NCBI GenBank assembly: GCA_002632355.1
Contig: NSJJ01000017.1
Span: forward strand, 1 to 64,000
Length of the DNA: 64,000 nucleotides
Origin: Sulfuricella denitrificans
GTDB lineage: Bacteria > Pseudomonadota > Gammaproteobacteria > Burkholderiales > Sulfuricellaceae
Reading direction: 5' to 3'
A program made the translations under genes and the position numbers. The notes beneath the pieces were generated by a model. It saw nothing but the letters and a program-made list of their open reading frames with translations, was not told the origin of the DNA and searched no databases. Each line of letters starts with the position of its first letter. The first letter of the stretch is position 1. Shown here piece by piece: positions 1 through 7,323 of the stretch.

Positions 1-53
1 ACGCAGAAATCACCGGCGGCTGAAAGCCGTCCGCGTGGATTGACGGGTTATGC
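1..53 (-). other. Partial attC site (left end truncated by window)
   Basis: Ends in core GTTATGC (47-53); central hairpin GGCGGCTGAAAGCCG; arms AATCACCGG.. / ..CGTGGATT match other sites in the array. Strand is polarity inferred from the extra base on the right arm. Confidence 0.7.
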
Positions 54-82
54 CACTGGTTGAAAATATTTTGAAAAAGGTA

Positions 83-111
83 TTGACTTTAATCTGATTG
101 CGGTATATACT
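83..111 (+). promoter_or_regulatory. Near-consensus sigma70 promoter inside a cassette
   Basis: TTGACT (83-88), 17-bp spacer, TATACT (106-111), just upstream of a small ORF with RBS GGAGAAACAAAATG. Confidence 0.65.
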
Positions 112-158
112 TTAATCATGGTGAGGGAACGGCCCGAACCGCAAACCGGAGAAACAAA

Positions 159-308
159 ATGAACAAATTTGCCAGCCAACAAGATTACGCAAACATCGAA
201 GCGGTGAAAGAAGAATACCCCAGTGCAGCCGAGATCGTAGAAGTGGACGGCGGCTGGATGGTGTTTGACACCGTGACCGACGCAGAAACGTGGCGCAACC
301 AAGAGTGA
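159..308 (+). CDS. Small hypothetical cassette protein (MNKFASQQDYANIEAVKEEYPSAAEIVEVDGGWMVFDTVTDAETWRNQE)
   Basis: ATG at 159 with RBS GGAG, stop TGA at 306-308, downstream of the promoter at 83-111; below the size cutoff of the ORF track. Confidence 0.5.
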   Translation: MNKFASQQDYANIEAVKEEYPSAAEIVEVDGGWMVFDTVTDAETWRNQE

Positions 309-484
309 TAGGCGGAAAGCGAGAAGGGGCAGGGCGAAAGCCCTCCCCGCCAGAACTGCTAAAGGTTCCGGTTTCGATTAAGTTACCGCGATGGCTGATT
401 GAGTGGATGGATTCACAGCCGGAAAGCCGCGCAGTGCTGATTGAAAACGCAATACGGAAGCAGCACAAATTGAAACCGCCCTAA
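290..484 (+). CDS. Small hypothetical cassette protein with GAGRK motif (phage/plasmid-like)
   Basis: ORF 64 aa, GGKREGAGRKPSPPELLKVPVSIKLPRWLIEWM; ends just before attC at 488. Confidence 0.55.
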   Translation: MAQPRVIGGKREGAGRKPSPPELLKVPVSIKLPRWLIEWMDSQPESRAVLIENAIRKQHKLKPP

Positions 485-487
485 GGG

Positions 488-571
488 GCATAACGATGAG
501 GTCAGCAGCGGCGTGACCATCCTCGAAAAAAGCGCCTGAGTAACACCGTCTGCTGCACCGTAGGGTTGGGC
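488..571 (-). other. attC site
   Basis: GCATAAC (488-494) ... GTTGGGC (565-571); inner arms GTCAGCAG / CTGCTGCAC complementary with one extra base on the right arm. Confidence 0.7.
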
Positions 572-598
572 GGCAACTTAACTACAAGGAGAATGACC

Positions 599-889
599 AT
601 GAGCAATTGCGAACTCTGTGGCGAACCGATGCCTGAAGGTGAAGAAATGTTCAAGTACCACGGATACAGCGGAGACTGCCCAAAGCCGCCATTACCGAAA
701 CCAAAGCAGAAGATACCCGGATTGATTGCCGCTGCCGCATACGCGGACAACAAGAAGGTATCAATGCTTTTTTATACAGCGGAACAGGCACATGCTTTCG
801 TTGCTGGCATAGATGCTGATGAGCCGCCTAACAACGAGGTAAGGGGTGGCGCTTCAGCGCCGTCCAGCGACAAACGGGAGCGGCCTTGA
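599..889 (+). CDS. Hypothetical cassette protein, Cys-rich N-terminus (MSNCELCGEPMPEGEE)
   Basis: ATG 599 with RBS AAGGAG; ORF ends inside the next attC. Confidence 0.6.
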   Translation: MSNCELCGEPMPEGEEMFKYHGYSGDCPKPPLPKPKQKIPGLIAAAAYADNKKVSMLFYTAEQAHAFVAGIDADEPPNNEVRGGASAPSSDKRERP

Positions 890-903
890 CCGCTTTGTTA
901 GAT
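826..903 (-). other. attC site
   Basis: GCCTAAC (826-832) ... GTTAGAT (897-903); minus strand reads ATCTAAC-AAAGCG-GTCAAGG ... CCTTAC-CTCGTT-GTTAGGC. Confidence 0.8.
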
Positions 904-921
904 GCCGGAACCGGAGGCACG

Positions 922-2040
922 ATGATTGCTGCACTGTATGTTGAAACCGATGGCGCTTACTTTGGCATTGACGGTGTGGAACCGTGGGACGAAGCTAAGG
1001 ATGCTAGGCGCTACAGTGGAACGCTGCCAGTGGTGGCGCACCCGCCATGCCAGCGATGGGGGAAGTTTTGGGCGGGACAACCGCTATGGATTGCAAGAAC
1101 CGGAGAGCGGAAGAAAAAAGGCGATGACGGAGGATGTTTTGCTGCGGCGCTGGAAAGTGTGCGGAAGGTTGGCGGGGTGCTTGAGCACCCTTGGGGCAGC
1201 CACGCATGGCCGCATTTTGGGCTTGCCGTGCCGCCACGATCTGGCGGATGGATAAAGGCTGACGATTGCGGCGGCTGGACATGTTGCGTGGAGCAGGGGC
1301 GATACGGCCACTATGCCCGCAAGCCGACACTGCTTTATGCGGTTGGGGTGGAATTGCCTGAGCTTCGGTGGGGCAAGAGCAACCCGGTTTTTCCGCAGTG
1401 GGCGATTGATAAATACGGGGTTGAGAAGTGCAAGCGGGCTGGTGAACTGGCATTCAAGGGCGGCGGCACCAACAGCACGCCGAGAATCCACACGCCGCCC
1501 GAGTTTCGGGATTTGCTGCTGGCTATTGCCAGGAGCACGAACAAGGCATCTAACGTAGAAGTGAGCGGCCTGCGCGGCTTTTCGCGCAGGTCCGCTCGAC
1601 TGCCGGGTTGGGGGGCGGGGCAAGAACACTCATTGGCTTTTCACCTCATCTCGGTCGGGAAGGCGCGGAAGGCGGTTGTAGTGCCGCAGGAGCAGCGCGA
1701 TTGCGATAACCGCCACAAGACCAAAGAAGCAGAAAAACGCAAACGCAACGCCCGACCAAACGGAGGCGCGCTCAGCGGACCAAGATCCAGCGGCGTTAAG
1801 CCAAGCGTAGGAATAGGCAGACAACAAGCCGTAGCCAGCAGCAAGCGGCGCAAGAAGCGCGCTTACCCAAAGGAGCCGCAATCGCGCGCGCGGGGAGAGG
1901 AAGAATGTTGCTCTTGGGCGCCGTGTTTGGCGCCATGCTTCCCAGCGGGCATTTGCTTCGGCAACAGCAGACCACTGCGCTGTACCAATGAGACCGGCGA
2001 CCAGAACGCCCAGAACGGTGCCGTTCGGAACGTACCATGA
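922..2040 (+). CDS. Phage-like hypothetical protein in cassette; frame stays open through the following attC into the next cassette
   Basis: Conserved-looking segment VAHPPCQRWGKFW...GDDGGCFAAALESVRKVGGVLEHPWGSHAW...GGWTCCVEQGRYGH; meaningful part ends near 1545, the rest is low-complexity Arg/Lys-rich read-through. Confidence 0.5.
   Translation: MIAALYVETDGAYFGIDGVEPWDEAKDARRYSGTLPVVAHPPCQRWGKFWAGQPLWIARTGERKKKGDDGGCFAAALESVRKVGGVLEHPWGSHAWPHFGLAVPPRSGGWIKADDCGGWTCCVEQGRYGHYARKPTLLYAVGVELPELRWGKSNPVFPQWAIDKYGVEKCKRAGELAFKGGGTNSTPRIHTPPEFRDLLLAIARSTNKASNVEVSGLRGFSRRSARLPGWGAGQEHSLAFHLISVGKARKAVVVPQEQRDCDNRHKTKEAEKRKRNARPNGGALSGPRSSGVKPSVGIGRQQAVASSKRRKKRAYPKEPQSRARGEEECCSWAPCLAPCFPAGICFGNSRPLRCTNETGDQNAQNGAVRNVP
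1548..1613 (-). other. attC site
   Basis: ATCTAAC (1548-1554) ... GTTGGGG (1607-1613); strong central hairpin CCTGCGCGGCTTTTCGCGCAGG. Confidence 0.75.
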
Positions 2041-2199
2041 GAGAAGAGAGAGCGGGAGCCCCGTGATCGTAAGGCAGAGATGGGTAGAGACACCGTACTC
2101 GCCGTGACCACTGAAGAAGTTGCCGAGAGCCGCGATTGCGAGCAACGCAACAGCCCAAGCTCCATACCACTTTGCAATCTTCTTCGCGGCGCGATGCAC
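1630..2199 (-). CDS. Membrane protein encoded in cassette, sense with respect to attC polarity
   Basis: 189-aa ORF with several hydrophobic segments (LTITGLPLSLLSWYVPNGTVLGVLVAGLIGTAQW; VWSGVAFAFFCFFGLVAVIAIALLL) filling the interval between attC sites; GTG start. Confidence 0.6.
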   Translation of the reverse strand: MHRAAKKIAKWYGAWAVALLAIAALGNFFSGHGEYGVSTHLCLTITGLPLSLLSWYVPNGTVLGVLVAGLIGTAQWSAVAEANARWEAWRQTRRPRATFFLSPRARLRLLWVSALLAPLAAGYGLLSAYSYAWLNAAGSWSAERASVWSGVAFAFFCFFGLVAVIAIALLLRHYNRLPRLPDRDEVKSQ

Positions 2200-2206
2200 T
2201 CAAGCC

Positions 2207-2271
2207 CCCCAACGTGTAGCTAAGGGGCCGCGCGGCTTTTCGCGCGGTCCCGCTTGAGCGATGGGTTGTGC
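2207..2271 (-). other. attC site
   Basis: CCCCAAC (2207-2213) ... GTTGTGC (2265-2271); left arm GCTAAGGGGCC, right arm GGTCCCGCTTGAGC (extra base on right), hairpin CCGCGCGGCTTTTCGCGCGG. Confidence 0.8.
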
Positions 2272-2291
2272 CCAACGGGTTGGAGAGTGAG

Positions 2292-2825
2292 ATGGGATTG
2301 AGTGCGCACCAGAAGAATGGCGGACACGACGAATGGCTGACGCCACCCGAGATCCTGCGGGCGCTCGGAGCGTTTGACCTCGACCCGTGCGCCCCGGTTG
2401 TGCGACCGTGGGAAACAGCGGCCAAGCATTACACGGTGCAGGACGACGGCCTGGCGCAACCGTGGCCGGCCGGGGCGCGGGTGTGGTGCAACCCGCCCTT
2501 CGGACGCGAGGCGGTGAAGTGGCTGCGGAAGATGCGCGACCACGGAAACGGGGTTGCTTTGATTCCGGCGCGGACGGAAACCGCGATGTTCTACGAAACG
2601 GTATGGGGAGCGGCAGACGGCGTGCTGTTCATCAAGGGGCGCCCGCACTTTCACTACGTGGACGGACGGCGGGCGGATTTCAACAGCGGCGCACCAATTG
2701 CCTTGGTGGCCTACGGACGCCAGAACCTGGACGCACTCAGGCAAAGCGGCCTCGGCTTCGTGGTAGTGGGGCACAACGACACAGGTAACGGGCCGAGCGG
2801 CGATAGCCGCGAAGGTCCGCGTTGA
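2292..2825 (+). CDS. Phage-type DNA N6-adenine methyltransferase (Dam-like)
   Basis: HDEWLTPPEILRALGAFDLDPCAP ... VWCNPPFGREAVKWLRKM: phage adenine methyltransferase motifs (NPPF). Confidence 0.85.
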   Translation: MGLSAHQKNGGHDEWLTPPEILRALGAFDLDPCAPVVRPWETAAKHYTVQDDGLAQPWPAGARVWCNPPFGREAVKWLRKMRDHGNGVALIPARTETAMFYETVWGAADGVLFIKGRPHFHYVDGRRADFNSGAPIALVAYGRQNLDALRQSGLGFVVVGHNDTGNGPSGDSREGPR

Positions 2826-2839
2826 CCGCCTTGTTGGGC
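2771..2839 (-). other. attC site
   Basis: GCACAAC (2771-2777) ... GTTGGGC (2833-2839); GTAACGGG vs complement GTCAACGCG arms. Confidence 0.65.
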
Positions 2840-2849
2840 GGCATTTTGA

Positions 2850-3278
2850 ATGGAGATTGAGATGACAGAGAGAAGCCACAGGCCGACCGCTGAATACCGC
2901 TACTGGCTGTATGACCCGGAAGGCGACGGGATGACCTATTACCGTACCGCCGAAGCACGCGACAGCGAAGCGCAGAAAGCGATTGACTGCTATCTGGAGG
3001 ACGGCTGGGCGCCAGAAGTTGAATTTGTCTCTGCGGGCGAAGTGACGCACTGCGCACAAGTGCTGGACAAGACCATGCGCCCCGCCGGTGAAGACCTTGA
3101 CGACGAAGGATGCGACGGCGACGGCATGTATTGGCCGGAAGGTATGGCGTGGCGCGGAAACTATGCGCTGGAGCCATTGCCGCCCAACGCAGAAGTGAGG
3201 GGCGATGCGCCGCTTTATGGCGCAGCGTCCCTCTCGACTGACGGGTTATGCGGATCAGTTGAAACGAAGAAAGGATAG
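2850..3278 (+). CDS. Hypothetical phage-like cassette protein, frame reads through the following attC
   Basis: 142-aa ORF; first ~110 aa acidic globular sequence, tail translated from attC. Confidence 0.5.
   Translation: MEIEMTERSHRPTAEYRYWLYDPEGDGMTYYRTAEARDSEAQKAIDCYLEDGWAPEVEFVSAGEVTHCAQVLDKTMRPAGEDLDDEGCDGDGMYWPEGMAWRGNYALEPLPPNAEVRGDAPLYGAASLSTDGLCGSVETKKG
3182..3251 (-). other. attC site
   Basis: GCCCAAC (3182-3188) ... GTTATGC (3245-3251); hairpin ATGCGCCGCTTTATGGCGCA. Confidence 0.8.
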
Positions 3279-3281
3279 GGC

Positions 3282-3548
3282 ATGGAAACGAAACTATGGG
3301 CGTTGTTGATTCCGGGGCCGGATGACGTGTGGGCGATGCCGAGCAAAGAAGCGGCCGAGGAAGCGGCGGCAAAGCACAACAAGGCGATTGAAACCGGCTT
3401 GCTGGCTGAACGCTTCTGTGTGCCAAAAGAGGCCGTGCAAGCGCGGGTGATCGAGTGGCCGTACAGCGCGGAGGAACATGCCGAGGCGATGGAAAGCGGA
3501 GAGCCAGACGTGTTTGATGGCTACGACACCGAGACGCATAACGCTTGA
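3282..3548 (+). CDS. Hypothetical phage-like cassette protein
   Basis: 88-aa ORF, ends within attC at 3536. Confidence 0.5.
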   Translation: METKLWALLIPGPDDVWAMPSKEAAEEAAAKHNKAIETGLLAERFCVPKEAVQARVIEWPYSAEEHAEAMESGEPDVFDGYDTETHNA

Positions 3549-3599
3549 ATTCACAGGCGGGCGGCTTTATCGCCCGTCCGGTGGAATGACGGGTTATGC
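3536..3599 (-). other. attC site
   Basis: GCATAAC (3536-3542) ... GTTATGC (3593-3599), perfectly complementary outer cores; hairpin GGGCGGCTTTATCGCCC. Confidence 0.85.
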
Positions 3600-3623
3600 C
3601 ACGGTGACAACTTGGAGAGAACG

Positions 3624-3827
3624 ATGGACGCAAAAACGAAGCGCAAGCACCTGAACGATTACTCACACGCCCACCGCGACATTGAACTGACACAGATCGC
3701 AATCGACCTCATGGAGCGTGTTGGCAACTCGGAGACTATCGTGAAGGCACTGAAGAAAAAGCGGCATGCGCACCTTCGCAGGATGGACGCGGCGGCAGCA
3801 AAACTAGGCGCACCGTATGGGGCATAA
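3624..3827 (+). CDS. Small hypothetical cassette protein (MDAKTKRKHLNDYSHAHRDIELTQ...)
   Basis: ORF track 3612-3827; RBS TTGGAGAG; stop TAA overlaps core GCATAAC at 3822-3828. Confidence 0.5.
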   Translation: MDAKTKRKHLNDYSHAHRDIELTQIAIDLMERVGNSETIVKALKKKRHAHLRRMDAAAAKLGAPYGA

Positions 3828-3861
3828 CTTAAATTTAACGACACCCACTGACGCCTAATTC
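3822..3861 (-). other. Candidate attI / first cassette junction
   Basis: Minus strand reads ..CGTTAAATTTAAGTTATGC, a core site GTTATGC between the last cassette and the 5' end of intI, where attI is expected. Confidence 0.4.
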
Positions 3862-4941
3862 TTGACCACTGAACGGAGGGCCGCGAAAATACTAGTCATC
3901 GACCAAACAAACGCGACACAAGCAGCCGCGTTACACGACACGACACGTCAGCAGCCTAAGCTGCTCGACCGCATGCGCGCGGCCATCCGCACCAGGCACT
4001 ACAGCCTGCGCACCGAGCAAAACTATATTCACTGGGCGAAGCGCTTCATCTACTGGCACGACAAGCGCCACCCGGCAGACATGGGCGCACCTGAGGTCGA
4101 AGCCTTCCTATCTGCCCTGGCCACCGAGCGCAACGTCAGCGCCAGCACACAGAACCAGGCCATGCACGCCATCCTGTTTCTCTACAAGGACGTGCTCGGT
4201 GTGGATCTGCCATGGCTGGATGGAATCACCCGTGCGAAAGTATCCAAGCGCCTGCCGGTCGTTCTCACCCAGCGCGAAATCCAGTCCCTGCTACGCCACG
4301 TCAGCGGCACGAATGGCCTGGTCATCAAACTGCTGTACGGAACCGGCATGCGCCTGCTGGAATGCCTGCGGATGCGCATCAAGGATCTCGACATCGAGCG
4401 CGGCCAGATCACCATCCGCGAAGGAAAAGGCAACAAGGATCGCGTCACCATGCTTCCTGCCAGTCTGGCGGATGAACTGCGCGACCATCTGATCGCACGC
4501 AGGCGCCTGCGCGACCATCTGATCGCACGCAGGCGCCTGCACGACATCGATCTGGCCACCGGCCACGCGGATGTCGAACTACCTGACGCAATCGAGCGCA
4601 AATACCCGCGCGCGGCATCGGAATGGGCCTGGCAATACCTGTTCTGCGCGCCCGGCTACAGCACCGACCCACGAACCGGCGCCTATCGCCGCCACCACTG
4701 GAACGAACGAAACATCCAGCGCGCTGTGAGAGCGGCTGCAGAGTCCGCTGGCATCGGAAAACAGGTCCACCCGCACGCGTTGCGCCACTCATTCGCCACG
4801 CACCTGCTGGAAAGCGGATACGACATCCGCACGGTGCAGGAGTTGCTGGGACATTCTGATGTGTCAACGACGATGATTTACACCCATGTGCTGAACCGTG
4901 GCGGGCATGGCGTGATGAGTCCGCTGGATAGAATCATCTAA
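3862..4941 (+). CDS. intI: Integron integrase IntI (tyrosine recombinase) with internal 10-aa tandem duplication
   Basis: [44 protein letters not shown] plus IntI-specific insert [21 protein letters not shown] start in ORF track, exact start uncertain. Confidence 0.9.
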   Translation: MTTERRAAKILVIDQTNATQAAALHDTTRQQPKLLDRMRAAIRTRHYSLRTEQNYIHWAKRFIYWHDKRHPADMGAPEVEAFLSALATERNVSASTQNQAMHAILFLYKDVLGVDLPWLDGITRAKVSKRLPVVLTQREIQSLLRHVSGTNGLVIKLLYGTGMRLLECLRMRIKDLDIERGQITIREGKGNKDRVTMLPASLADELRDHLIARRRLRDHLIARRRLHDIDLATGHADVELPDAIERKYPRAASEWAWQYLFCAPGYSTDPRTGAYRRHHWNERNIQRAVRAAAESAGIGKQVHPHALRHSFATHLLESGYDIRTVQELLGHSDVSTTMIYTHVLNRGGHGVMSPLDRII

Positions 4942-4951
4942 GGAGAGAATC

Positions 4952-5227
4952 TTGAACACCGAAACCGCCATCATCGAGCGCCTGGACGCACTCATTTCCG
5001 CCATGAAGATGAACAGCATCCCATCTGACCGGCGCCTGTGGGACGCGGACTCCATTGCAGCCTACCTGTCTGTGTCCGTGCCGACCGTCCTGAACCGCTA
5101 CGCCTGCCGACCGGATTTCCCTGCCGCCATCCGGCTGCCGACCGCAGGCTCACGTGGAACACCGCGCTGGAACGCCAGCGAGATCATGGAATGGGCCGCC
5201 AGATACCAGGTGAAGAAACGTGCTTAA
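4952..5227 (+). CDS. AlpA/excisionase-like small HTH protein
   Basis: LWDADSIAAYLSVSVPTVLNRYACRPDFPAAIRLP...RWNASEIMEWAARY. Confidence 0.65.
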   Translation: MNTETAIIERLDALISAMKMNSIPSDRRLWDADSIAAYLSVSVPTVLNRYACRPDFPAAIRLPTAGSRGTPRWNASEIMEWAARYQVKKRA

Positions 5228-6240
5228 TCCAGCATCCCGGCCACATCGCTCATGTTCGGCGCGTAATACGTCGCCAGCAGAATGCGCAGATCGCGGTGTC
5301 CGCTGATCTTGGCAAGCGTCATCACATCCACCTTCGCCGCCATGCGCGTCAGTGCCTCGCGCCTGGAGTCATGAAAATGCAGCCCTTCAATCAGCGCCCG
5401 GTCGCGCGCCTTCCTGAATAGCGTGTCCAGGCTCTCCGCCTTCAGCGCAAAAACCGACTCCGCATCGATTCCCTGCAGCTGCAGCAGAATCCGGATCGCC
5501 TCTTTCGACATCGGCACATCCCGCGAATAGCCGTTTTTCGTCTTCGGCAGATGCACCACGCGCCGATCCAGATCCACGTCAGACCACTTCATTCCGCAAA
5601 TCTCGCCCGCCCGCATTGCCGTCTCGATAGCGAACAGCAGCGCAGCACCCGCGCGCGACTGCGCAGTGATCGGGATCACATCATAATCATAGCCGGACGC
5701 GAACAGAATCCGCTCGACCTCATCGTCTGAAATCCGCCGCGCACGAGGCTTGTGCGGCTCCGGCTTAGTCACGCCTTGCATCGGGTGGACATATAGCCAG
5801 CGCCATTCCTTGATCGCCACCTGGCATGCGTGGCCAAGCGTGGACCACTCGCGCAGCACAGACGCCGCAGAGACGGAAGCCAGACGGCGATCCCGCCAGG
5901 AAGCGAAATGCTCCGCATCGATATCATCCAGGCGAACGGACACCAGCGGGTCGGCGCCATCGATCATCCGCTGCAGCCGCAAACGCTCCGGACGCTCACC
6001 GCGCTTGGTCGGCAGCACCTCGCGGATATAGCGCGCCAGTAGATCCCCGAAAGTTTTATCTGGTATCATCCCCGCACGACGCGCAGAAATCTCGTGCTCA
6101 TGCCGAGCAGCCCAGGCTTCCGCCTCGGCCTTGGTCCGGAAAACCGCCGACGCACTCACCCCGCCCTTACGAACGCGAGCGCGCCAGCCCCCAGATTCCT
6201 GCTTCTTGATCGACGCCATTTCTGTCCAATCGCTGTCCAA
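5224..6240 (-). CDS. Phage/island-type tyrosine recombinase (site-specific integrase)
   Basis: N-terminal SAM-like core-binding domain, AMRAGEICGMKWSDVDLDRRVVHLPKTKNGYSRDVPMS, HDSRREALTRMA; adjacent to tRNA 3' end. Confidence 0.85.
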   Translation of the reverse strand: MDSDWTEMASIKKQESGGWRARVRKGGVSASAVFRTKAEAEAWAARHEHEISARRAGMIPDKTFGDLLARYIREVLPTKRGERPERLRLQRMIDGADPLVSVRLDDIDAEHFASWRDRRLASVSAASVLREWSTLGHACQVAIKEWRWLYVHPMQGVTKPEPHKPRARRISDDEVERILFASGYDYDVIPITAQSRAGAALLFAIETAMRAGEICGMKWSDVDLDRRVVHLPKTKNGYSRDVPMSKEAIRILLQLQGIDAESVFALKAESLDTLFRKARDRALIEGLHFHDSRREALTRMAAKVDVMTLAKISGHRDLRILLATYYAPNMSDVAGMLD

Positions 6241-6375
6241 ATCCTGTCCACTAGCATGCTATAAGTTGCAGTTTTTTGCTAGACGTTGATGTTTTCTGGT
6301 GGACCAGAAAACGGCCAGAGATTGGCCATTTATAAGGCTTTGAGGTGATTTTTGGTTATTTAATAAAATAGGTGG

Positions 6376-6461
6376 TGGTGCGAAAGGAGAGACTCGAACT
6401 CTCACGGGGGTTGCCCGCTGGAACCTAAATCCAGTGCGTCTACCAATTCCGCCACTTTCGC
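6376..6461 (-). tRNA. tRNA-Leu(TAG), CCA encoded
   Basis: Reverse complement GCGAAAGTGGCGGAATTGGTAGACGCACTGGATTTAGGTTCCAGC...GTTCGAGTCTCTCCTTTCGCACCA. Confidence 0.93.
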
Positions 6462-6508
6462 GAGATGCGTAGTGTAAACTATCCCGCCTCTGGCTGCCAG
6501 TTTGCTTA

Positions 6509-7321
6509 ATGACTACCCAACATTACGAAAATTTCCCTGTCGCATCGATCCTGCTTCCGCGCCGCCTGCGTCATCCCGTCGGCATTATTTACACCTTTGC
6601 GCGCCAGGCGGACGATTTTGCCGATGAAGGGGATCTTGACGATGCCACCCGTCTGGCCCTGCTGGATGGATTTCGTACCGAATTGCAGCGCATCTCTGCC
6701 GGATCGGAACCTGAAACCGACTTATTCGGGCAGGTTTCAGAAATCATTTCGCAATATCAACTGCCGGTGCAATTGTTCCATGACCTGCTCGATGCTTTTT
6801 CACAGGATGTCATCAAGAAACGCTACGCCCATTTCGGCGAAGTCATGGATTACTGCCGCCGTTCCGCCAACCCGGTCGGCCGTCTGCTGCTGCATCTGTA
6901 TGGCGCCACGGACAGCAGGAATCTGGCCTATTCCGACGCCATCTGTTCGAGCCTGCAACTGATCAATTTTCTGCAGGATGTGGCGATTGACTACCGCAAG
7001 GACCGCATTTACCTGCCCCGGGACGAAATGGAAAAACACCGCATCAGCGAAGAGCAGATCGCCCGTGGCGACAGCGGGGGCGCCTGGGGCATGTTCATGC
7101 TGTTCCAGATCGAACGTGCGCGCAAGATGCTCAATGCCGGCGCGCCGCTGGGGAAAATCCTGCCGGGCCGGATCGGGCTGGAAATGCGCATGATCATCAT
7201 GGGAGGAGAATCCATTTTGCGCAAACTGCATAAATCCCGTGGCGATGTGTTTAATCAGCGCCCCGTGCTCAAGCCGGGCGACTGGGCCTACATGCTCTAC
7301 CGCTCGATTCTGGCGAGATAA
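6509..7321 (+). CDS. hpnC: Squalene/phytoene synthase family, HpnC-like
   Basis: ARQADDFADE, LINFLQDVAIDYRKDRIYLP; gene order hpnCDE. Confidence 0.9.
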   Translation: MTTQHYENFPVASILLPRRLRHPVGIIYTFARQADDFADEGDLDDATRLALLDGFRTELQRISAGSEPETDLFGQVSEIISQYQLPVQLFHDLLDAFSQDVIKKRYAHFGEVMDYCRRSANPVGRLLLHLYGATDSRNLAYSDAICSSLQLINFLQDVAIDYRKDRIYLPRDEMEKHRISEEQIARGDSGGAWGMFMLFQIERARKMLNAGAPLGKILPGRIGLEMRMIIMGGESILRKLHKSRGDVFNQRPVLKPGDWAYMLYRSILAR

Positions 7322-7323
7322 GC

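Noticed and set aside
2387-2788. 133-aa overlapping ORF within the methyltransferase
   Set aside because: Alternate frame of the Dam-like gene, Arg/Gly-rich low-complexity translation.
488-3599. Interpretation of the hairpins as transcription terminators or REP elements
   Set aside because: Conserved outer cores RYYYAAC/GTTRRRY and inner L boxes with a single extra base fit attC much better; no T-tracts.
3659-3844. 61-aa minus-strand ORF in the intI-proximal cassette
   Set aside because: Would be sense to attC polarity, but its sequence (AAAASILRRCACRFFFSAF) looks like a shadow of the plus-strand ORF, which has an RBS.
1-3850. CRISPR array hypothesis for regularly spaced palindromes
   Set aside because: Units are 64-84 bp, non-identical, separated by coding genes of variable length, and fit attC architecture with an adjacent intI.
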